Shown: positions 58,821-64,000 of the stretch, one piece after another
Position numbering within the stretch: the first letter of the stretch is position 1
Layout of the letters: every line of letters begins with the position of its first letter
Source of the DNA: Claveliimonas sp034178805
GTDB lineage: Bacteria; Bacillota; Clostridia; Lachnospirales; Lachnospiraceae
DNA length: 64,000 bases
Assembly (NCBI RefSeq): GCF_050314255.1
Contig: NZ_JBNPMZ010000002.1
Span: 186,001-250,000, forward strand
Direction of reading: 5' to 3'
Position numbers and translations under genes: made by a program
Notes under the pieces: model-generated
The model's database searches: none
What the model saw: only the letters and a program-made list of their open reading frames with translations
Told to the model about the DNA's origin: nothing

Positions 58821-60176
58821 TTATAGCATTTTTTTCATACATTGTCTATACAAAACAATCACCAATAACATAGAAAGCACATCTGCTACAGGTTGTGCCC
58901 ACACAATTCCATGGATCCCGATGATAGCCTCAAGAATAAACAGCGCAGGGATGAATATGAGCCCCTGCCTGCTGAGGTTCATGATCAGCGCCTCTGTTCC
59001 GGCTCCCATTGCCTGTATGGCATTCAAAAGCACATAATATATTCCAAATAAAAAGCTCGTAGTCAGCAGAATCCGCACAAACCTTATTCCATAAGAAAAT
59101 GCATCCGGATTAGTCACAAATACGCCAACAATCTGATTTGTAAATAAATAGCATAATCCCGTCATTATCGTACTGAGCAGCAGACCAAGAATGGCGGAAA
59201 AGCGCATCACTTTATGAAAACGGTCCGTGAGTTTTGCCCCAACACAGTATCCGAGGAGGGGCTGCACCCCCTGCCCAAGCCCTATACAAATCATTCCGGT
59301 TATCATAGTAACCTTCGCCGCAACTCCATAACCGGCAAGAGCCATGTCATCATAGGACGCCAGCCTTGCATTCACCACAATTTGAGAAACACTCATAAAA
59401 ATGGATCCAAGAGAAGCCGGAACACCAATGGCAAGAACGCTGGTCATTACCTTCTCCTTCGGTGTCACATCCCTGATATTTATGCTAAGGGCAGAATTTC
59501 CTTTCAGGAAATAGCCAATATAATACCCCGCTCCGATTACATTTCCGATTACTGTTGCAACAGCAGCACCCACGATATTCCAATGTAAGAACAGAATAAA
59601 AACCGGATCAAGAATTACGTTGAAAGCATTACCAATCAACTGCCCCATCATCGCTTTCGTTGACTGCCCTTCTGCCCGAATAACATTGTTAAAGCAATTG
59701 GCTATTAACACAAACGGACCGCAAAATGATACGATTGTCAGATATGATTTCGTCATCTCCCATGTATCCGCGCTTGCACCAATAAGCTTCAAAAGTGGTT
59801 CCATAAACACAAGAAACCCAATAGACATCAGGATCCCGATCACAACACATGCCCACATACAGAAAGCACAGACTTTCTTTGCATAATCCCTGCGCCCTTC
59901 CCCAAGAGCGCGGGAAATGACGGATGTGCCGCCAATACCAAAAATTGTTCCCACCGCCATAAAAAATAAAAATACCGGAGTTGCAAGTGATACTGCCGAG
60001 ACCTGTAATGCATCATGGGTTTGCCCGATAAAAAACGTATCTGCAAGATTATAGACAAGTACCATTAACATAGCAAGCATTGCCGGAATAGCATTTTGTA
60101 AAACGGCCCTGGGAACGGGCGCCAAACGGAATACCTCGGAGCCATCTGTTTTATTTTCATTTACATTTTTATTCAT
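58821..60176 (-). CDS. MATE-family multidrug/cation efflux transporter
   Basis: 451 residues, 12 membrane helices. The family pattern shows in VYNLADTFFIGQTHDALQVS, GIGGTSVISRALGEGRRDYA and the second half GLGQGVQPLLGYCVGAKLTD. It expels drugs or metabolites using an ion gradient. AAAGGAG lies 7 nt before the ATG. A copy of the MarR operator (60191-60207) overlaps the leader. The marR gene precedes it on the same strand. Confidence 0.93.
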   Translation of the reverse strand: MNKNVNENKTDGSEVFRLAPVPRAVLQNAIPAMLAMLMVLVYNLADTFFIGQTHDALQVSAVSLATPVFLFFMAVGTIFGIGGTSVISRALGEGRRDYAKKVCAFCMWACVVIGILMSIGFLVFMEPLLKLIGASADTWEMTKSYLTIVSFCGPFVLIANCFNNVIRAEGQSTKAMMGQLIGNAFNVILDPVFILFLHWNIVGAAVATVIGNVIGAGYYIGYFLKGNSALSINIRDVTPKEKVMTSVLAIGVPASLGSIFMSVSQIVVNARLASYDDMALAGYGVAAKVTMITGMICIGLGQGVQPLLGYCVGAKLTDRFHKVMRFSAILGLLLSTIMTGLCYLFTNQIVGVFVTNPDAFSYGIRFVRILLTTSFLFGIYYVLLNAIQAMGAGTEALIMNLSRQGLIFIPALFILEAIIGIHGIVWAQPVADVLSMLLVIVLYRQCMKKML

Positions 60177-60190
60177 GATTATCTCCTTTT

Positions 60191-60207
60191 AATAGCATGC
60201 GATTATT
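60191..60207 (-). promoter_or_regulatory. MarR operator-like site before the MATE gene
   Basis: AATAGCATGCGATTATT, the same core as the palindrome upstream of marR. It lies 7 bp upstream of the MATE ribosome site on the minus strand. Confidence 0.6.
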
Positions 60208-60246
60208 TTACTCAATTGATTTCCCCACATTACTGTGAGGATGTAA

Positions 60247-60672
60247 TCAAATGAGTGTGTTTTTTACTTTAGATAAATAGGTCAGAAATTGCTTTTGTTC
60301 TTCTTTACTCAGGGACTGCAGGATTCTCTTCTCTGTCTGCATCATCTGCTCCTCGGCATCCCTGCAGCATCCGATTCCCTTTTCTGTAATATTGACTACG
60401 CGAATCCGTTTGTCATCCGGATCTCCGTTACTGATAACAAATCCCTTTTCTTCAAGCCTCGTTATCAACCCATGAGCCGTTGATTGAGCACAATGAAGAG
60501 AATGCTCAATTTCCTTGAGTGTAAGGGTACCATCCGCATTTTCATTTAACATGAGTAAAACCGTTATCTGAGACATCGTAGTTCCAGATGACCGGAGGTT
60601 GTTGTTGGCATCTCTCTCCAATGCTTCATTGATCATCTTAATCATTCCTCCTGCAGTATTATTTACATTCAC
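60247..60672 (-). CDS. MarR-family repressor of the MATE pump
   Basis: 141 residues. The winged HTH has LTLKEIEHSLHCAQSTAHGL and the wing NGDPDDKRIRVVNITEKG. MarR proteins repress efflux genes and release DNA on ligand binding. The GTG at 60672 has AGGGGGTG 6 nt upstream, while the ATG at 60693 has no site. Three copies of an AATAGCATGC-type site surround the gene, so autoregulation is likely. Confidence 0.88.
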   Translation of the reverse strand: MNVNNTAGGMIKMINEALERDANNNLRSSGTTMSQITVLLMLNENADGTLTLKEIEHSLHCAQSTAHGLITRLEEKGFVISNGDPDDKRIRVVNITEKGIGCCRDAEEQMMQTEKRILQSLSKEEQKQFLTYLSKVKNTLI

Positions 60673-60735
60673 AAATTTCACCCCCTGGTGCATATTTCTT
60701 ATTTCCCCTAAAAATCAGGATTCACATCTTATCCC

Positions 60736-60784
60736 ATATAATAGCATGCTATTATATTAATGTCAATCGCATACTATTATTTTT
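60736..60784 (-). promoter_or_regulatory. marR promoter with two operators
   Basis: Minus-strand TTGACA (60761-60766), 17 bp, TATTAT (60738-60743). A perfect palindrome with core ATAATAGCATGCTATTAT (60738-60755, extending to 60736-60757) covers the spacer and -10 box. A second copy (AATAGTATGCGATT, about 60765-60778) overlaps the -35 box. Binding would block the polymerase. Confidence 0.75.
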
Positions 60785-60805
60785 ACCAGCTTTATTTCAC
60801 CTGGA

Positions 60806-60886
60806 AAGCCGTTATTTGCAACGGCTTGTGTTAAAAACACCCCTCTCGCCTTGCTATTTACCAAACCGCCAAGAACGGCGGTTTTT
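60806..60886 (+). terminator. Two hairpins, the second a terminator, with no visible gene
   Basis: AAGCCGTT / AACGGCTT (60806-60827) and AAACCGCC / GGCGGTTT followed by T (60863-60886). No plus-strand gene lies upstream. They may end an unseen small RNA or be remains of a mobile element. Confidence 0.5.
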
Positions 60887-60921
60887 ATATATGTGCTGGT
60901 GCAACAAATTGTAATAAATAC

Positions 60922-60951
60922 TTGCATTTGAAGTCCGCATAATGATATTAT
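60922..60951 (+). promoter_or_regulatory. Promoter of the transporter/amidohydrolase pair
   Basis: TTGCAT, 18 bp, TATTAT, start near 60958. A short frame (60977-61165, MAVPQEIMIAEMCPVDRIQS) behind AGAGGA overlaps the transporter start and may be a leader peptide; support for it is weak. Confidence 0.55.
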
Positions 60952-61059
60952 GACTATATTAAAAGAGGATTTATTTATGGCGGTTCCACAAGAGATAATG
61001 ATAGCCGAAATGTGTCCTGTCGACCGTATTCAGAGCTTTCAAAGAGGAGGTACGATAAC

Positions 61060-62406
61060 ATGCAAATCAGAAAGAAACCTATCTCCAAGCTGGGTCTGGG
61101 TGTATTATCCAGTTTATCAGAAAGCTATATGCTACTGCCATTTACGATTTTTTCCTCTTTGCTGAGTGGGAAAATAGCAACAGTGAACTTCTTCGTTCCT
61201 GTTGTAATCCTCTATTCCATAGAGCGAGCCTGCCTGATTGCATTACGCGGGTTCGGCAAGATATCTAACCCTTACAGAATCATGAAAAGCGGAATGGTTA
61301 TGGCCCTTTCAGGAGCGTTGTTAATGGTATTGTCATATCTATACCGGCCTCTTCTTATTGTGAGCTCGTTGCTCATTGGTGTAGGACTTTCTCCTGTACG
61401 TGCCATGTTTATTCCAGTCTTTTCTATCCTCGCGGAACGTGATGCTTCCTTAAAAAAGGGAAAGAGTATAGGAATGATCCTCTATCTGCTAATCATGATT
61501 TTGGCTCTTGGCCTTGGGAAAAGCAACCTGCCTATAGTTCCACTTCTGTTTCTGCTTTATATATCCAGTGCACTTTGGATCGTCCTCCGCTTAGATGGAG
61601 ATGCGCTTTTTGACGGACGAAAAGCCTTCGATACCAGCAAGAAGAGCCCTGCATTTTTCATTTTCGGTATTCTGGCACTCCTTAGTCTTCTAATCCTTCG
61701 TCAATATCAGCAGTCAGGTGTATCAGTACTGATGTGGCTGACACCGATTGCGGTGATTTTTTTTATAGACGTGGAAATGTATAGACGTCGCCACTATATG
61801 GATTATTCCTTTCAGACGTACTGGGTGGGTGCAATGAAAAGCTTTGTGTTGCTTTACAGTCTGGTCTACCATACATCAGTAAGCAACACTACTATGGCAA
61901 TGCTGGTATATCTTGCCATCGCTGTGAGCGGTATAGTGTCAGACATGGTGCGTAAGATGATGGCAAAGCATCTCTCAGGTTCAAGATTAAACAATGTGTG
62001 CATCCTTCTTTCAGCTGTGCTCTCTTTCTTGTTGACACTTCCGTCACAGGTTGTCAACTTGACCGGAATTGTGCTTTGCGGGATTTTCGCCAATATTGTT
62101 GTATCAGAAGTAAGTGCAAGATACATGAAAGATGAACGCTATGTAAGAGAGGAACGAGCACTTGTGAGAATCAGATTACAGACTACGGGCAGCATAATAG
62201 AGCAACTTATATTGTTTTTCACAATCTATATGCTAGGAGAAATGAGGATTCATCAGAATCTTCTTGAGCCATATGCAGCCGGTATCCCCAATCCGGGCGT
62301 CTCCCTGTTACTTCGCACTACCGGATTGATCTGCTGCACACTTCTCCTGCTTGGCGCTGTACTCATAGTATGTTTTGCAGGAAAACGAAGAAAAAACGGA
62401 ACATAA
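61060..62406 (+). CDS. Polytopic membrane transporter, MFS-like
   Basis: 448 residues, about 12 hydrophobic segments (LGVLSSLSESYMLLPFTIFS; GALLMVLSYLYRPLLIVSSL), with a short basic loop near the middle. No strict MFS motif is obvious, so the family is uncertain. GAGGAGG lies 9 nt before the ATG at 61060. The M20 amidohydrolase begins 41 bp downstream. A plausible job is uptake or export of the amidohydrolase substrate or product; this is inference. Confidence 0.7.
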   Translation: MQIRKKPISKLGLGVLSSLSESYMLLPFTIFSSLLSGKIATVNFFVPVVILYSIERACLIALRGFGKISNPYRIMKSGMVMALSGALLMVLSYLYRPLLIVSSLLIGVGLSPVRAMFIPVFSILAERDASLKKGKSIGMILYLLIMILALGLGKSNLPIVPLLFLLYISSALWIVLRLDGDALFDGRKAFDTSKKSPAFFIFGILALLSLLILRQYQQSGVSVLMWLTPIAVIFFIDVEMYRRRHYMDYSFQTYWVGAMKSFVLLYSLVYHTSVSNTTMAMLVYLAIAVSGIVSDMVRKMMAKHLSGSRLNNVCILLSAVLSFLLTLPSQVVNLTGIVLCGIFANIVVSEVSARYMKDERYVREERALVRIRLQTTGSIIEQLILFFTIYMLGEMRIHQNLLEPYAAGIPNPGVSLLLRTTGLICCTLLLLGAVLIVCFAGKRRKNGT

Positions 62407-62447
62407 ACTTTAACAAAGTATTATAATTATTAAAAGGAGCAATACAA

Positions 62448-63839
62448 ATGGATAAGAGCAGAGTAGTTCATTACCTGGAGGAAAGAGCATCAGACTTCTA
62501 TTCTCTTAGCGACAAGATTTGGGAAAATGCTGAGATTCGATTTCAGGAAAAGCAGTCCGTACAGGATTATGTAGCTTTTTTAGAGAATGAAGGTTTTTCA
62601 GTGACCGTAGGTCTGGCGGGGCTCAAAACAGCGTTTTGTGCCCAGTGGGGAAGCGGTAAACCTGTGATTGGTTTTCTTGGAGAATATGACGCGCTTCCAG
62701 GACTAAGTCAAAAAGCTGGAGTTGCAGAAAAGGAATCTGCTGAAGGAAACGGAAATGGACATGGTTGTGGCCATAACCTCCTTGGTGTTGGCGCACTCAT
62801 GGGCGCTGTAGGTTTCAAGCATTATCTTGAAACAGAAGGTAAGAGCGGAACTGTAGTGTATTTCGGCTGTCCTGCAGAAGAGGGTGGCAGCGGAAAAACC
62901 TTTATGGCTAGAGAGGGCTGTTTCAATCAGCTGGATGTGGCATTAAGCTGGCATCCCAACGACCTTAATATGATGCCTCCCGGACCAGTTCTTGCAAATG
63001 ATTCCATCCGTTACAGCTTTACAGGCAAGGCATCTCATGCAGCTGCGGCACCAGAAGCAGGAAGAAGCGCTCTTGATGCGCTTGAACTGATGAATATTGG
63101 AGTACAGTTCCTTAGAGAACATATACCATCCACTGCAAGAATCCATTACGCCATCACTGATACAGGTGGAATCTCACCAAATATTGTCCAGGCTCAAGCA
63201 TCTGCACTTTATCAGATCAGAGCACCTTTTGCTCCGGAGCTTGCTGATCTATATGAACGGGTCAATAATATTGCAAGAGGCGCTGCCTTGATGACCGATA
63301 CAAAGGTGACGATTAAATTCCTGAAAGGAACCAGCAATACTGTGTTGATTCCGGCTCTGGATGAGGTTATGTACAATAATATGTGCGAAATTCCTAACCC
63401 TGTTGAAGGTGCAGAGGATATGGCTTTTGCCCTTGAAATCGTAAAAACGCAGAAAGCTGCGGACACCATCATCGAAAATGCATTCAATATAAAACCCATG
63501 CCTTGGAACAAAGCGGGGAACATGCCTCTTGCGGGGTCATCTGATGTAGGTGATGTGAGCTGGGTATGTCCAGTCTCGCAGTGTGGCACAAGCACTTGGC
63601 CAATTGGAACCGCAGCACACAGCTGGCAGGCTGTCGCATGTGGTAAGAGCGATTTCGCCCACAGGGGTATGCTGTATGCTGGCCAGATTATTGCGGCAAC
63701 AGCCATTGATATCTGTGACAACCCTGAGATTATCGAGACGGCATGGAAGCAGTTGAGGGATAAGACGGGAAACCAGCCTTACCATTGTCCGATTCCACCG
63801 GAGATCACACCGGATCTTCTCGAGGCTGAGACAACATAA
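62448..63839 (+). CDS. M20 family amidohydrolase (aminobenzoyl-glutamate utilization B-like)
   Basis: 463 residues. Metal site GHGCGHNLLGVGALMGAV at about 103-120, catalytic-Glu region VYFGCPAEEGGSGKTFMARE, dimerisation segment SFTGKASHAAAAPEAGRSAL and a late metal His in GTAAHSWQAVACGKS. The long form with NGHGCGHN is typical of AbgB-type enzymes that cleave amide bonds of N-acyl amino acids such as p-aminobenzoyl-glutamate. The true substrate is unknown. AAAGGAG precedes the ATG. Confidence 0.9.
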   Translation: MDKSRVVHYLEERASDFYSLSDKIWENAEIRFQEKQSVQDYVAFLENEGFSVTVGLAGLKTAFCAQWGSGKPVIGFLGEYDALPGLSQKAGVAEKESAEGNGNGHGCGHNLLGVGALMGAVGFKHYLETEGKSGTVVYFGCPAEEGGSGKTFMAREGCFNQLDVALSWHPNDLNMMPPGPVLANDSIRYSFTGKASHAAAAPEAGRSALDALELMNIGVQFLREHIPSTARIHYAITDTGGISPNIVQAQASALYQIRAPFAPELADLYERVNNIARGAALMTDTKVTIKFLKGTSNTVLIPALDEVMYNNMCEIPNPVEGAEDMAFALEIVKTQKAADTIIENAFNIKPMPWNKAGNMPLAGSSDVGDVSWVCPVSQCGTSTWPIGTAAHSWQAVACGKSDFAHRGMLYAGQIIAATAIDICDNPEIIETAWKQLRDKTGNQPYHCPIPPEITPDLLEAETT

Positions 63840-63921
63840 CTTTCGTTTTCACTGCAGGAGAGACGCTCTGAAGCTTGTCTAATTCTCACCTGACGTTTTG
63901 GAATAGCTCTCTGAACTTCCT

Positions 63922-63973
63922 AAAAAACTCCTACTCAACCAATTCATTGCAATGGTTTGAGTAGGAGTTTTTC
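63922..63973 (+). terminator. Terminator after the amidohydrolase gene
   Basis: ACTCCTACTCAA with the partner TTGAGTAGGAGT, plus an inner CCA/TGG, flanked by A6 and T5. It may serve both strands. It lies 85 bp after the stop codon. Confidence 0.9.
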
Positions 63974-63977
63974 GTTA

Positions 63978-64000
63978 TTATTCTTCCACATCCTCCGGAT
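63978..64000 (-). CDS. Possible C-terminus of a minus-strand gene
   Basis: On the minus strand the last codons could read PEDVEE then TAA (63978-63980), 5 bp from the bidirectional terminator. Only 23 bases are visible, so this is tentative. Confidence 0.3.

Noticed and set aside
60977..61165. Short leader frame MAVPQEIMIAEMCPVDRIQS before the transporter
   Set aside because: It has a possible ribosome site, but it overlaps the transporter by about 105 bp and the rest is not protein-like; mentioned only as a weak possibility.

Overview
The window reads as a chromosomal segment of a low-to-moderate GC, endospore-lineage Gram-positive anaerobe of the Clostridia, most likely a gut Lachnospiraceae. 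Supporting signs are a T-box leader on metG, a BglG-type antiterminator controlling a PTS operon, an spmB-type spore gene, PucR-type regulators, an ECF transporter S component and strong GGAGG ribosome binding sites. I cannot fix the genus from the sequence alone. There is no rRNA, CRISPR array or intact insertion sequence; three tRNA genes are present.

Layout. 1-9.2 kb: tail of a J-domain protein, a DUF5107/TPR protein, tRNA-Cys, a fructokinase-like kinase, a LUD protein, a PucR regulator, coaBC divergent from a pantothenate-type ECF S component, an FMN reductase and a lone moaC. 9.2-9.9 kb: a 52-bp-period repeat array and a tRNA-Glu/tRNA-Cys unit. 11-16.3 kb: a complete sugar-PTS operon (EIICBA, antiterminator, HPr, EI) behind a RAT/terminator switch. 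16.3-19.5 kb: a tight three-gene signalling operon (HD hydrolase, STAS-kinase fusion, diguanylate cyclase). 19.5-27.3 kb: glgB, a giant TPR/acidic/P-loop protein, a gene relic and a membrane beta-propeller protein. 27.4-34.3 kb: an aconitase-family hydratase with an upstream PucR regulator, a sugar-ABC ATPase, rsmI and an isochorismatase-like hydrolase.

34.3-41.1 kb is the accessory part: a decapitated surface-protein gene behind a good promoter, an oxalate-decarboxylase-type bicupin, a 2TM protein with a NUDIX-like tail, an XRE regulator, an unknown AT-rich gene, HicAB, chimeric gene scars (a ComM/YifB head joined to a CapF cupin), a REP-associated tyrosine transposase (RAYT) and a small unknown gene. 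41.1-50 kb is housekeeping: an alpha/beta hydrolase, citrate synthase, rsmA, tatD, metG with its T-box, and a DUF885 lipoprotein. 50-64 kb holds spmB, an XRE regulator divergent from brnQ, a polyamine ABC operon (XRE-cupin regulator, potA, potB, a potC-potD fusion), an HD protein, a MATE pump under a MarR repressor, and a transporter plus M20 amidohydrolase pair.

The most striking non-coding signal is a set of long palindromes scattered between genes. Most share GGGGAC/GTCCCC ends but differ inside their arms, and a RAYT gene lies in the same window. Other signals worth following are the helically phased 52-bp array after moaC, a 125-bp four-palindrome element inside the metG leader, a 21-bp palindromic tandem array over the metG stop codon, a candidate structured leader of brnQ, and the STAS-kinase signalling operon.
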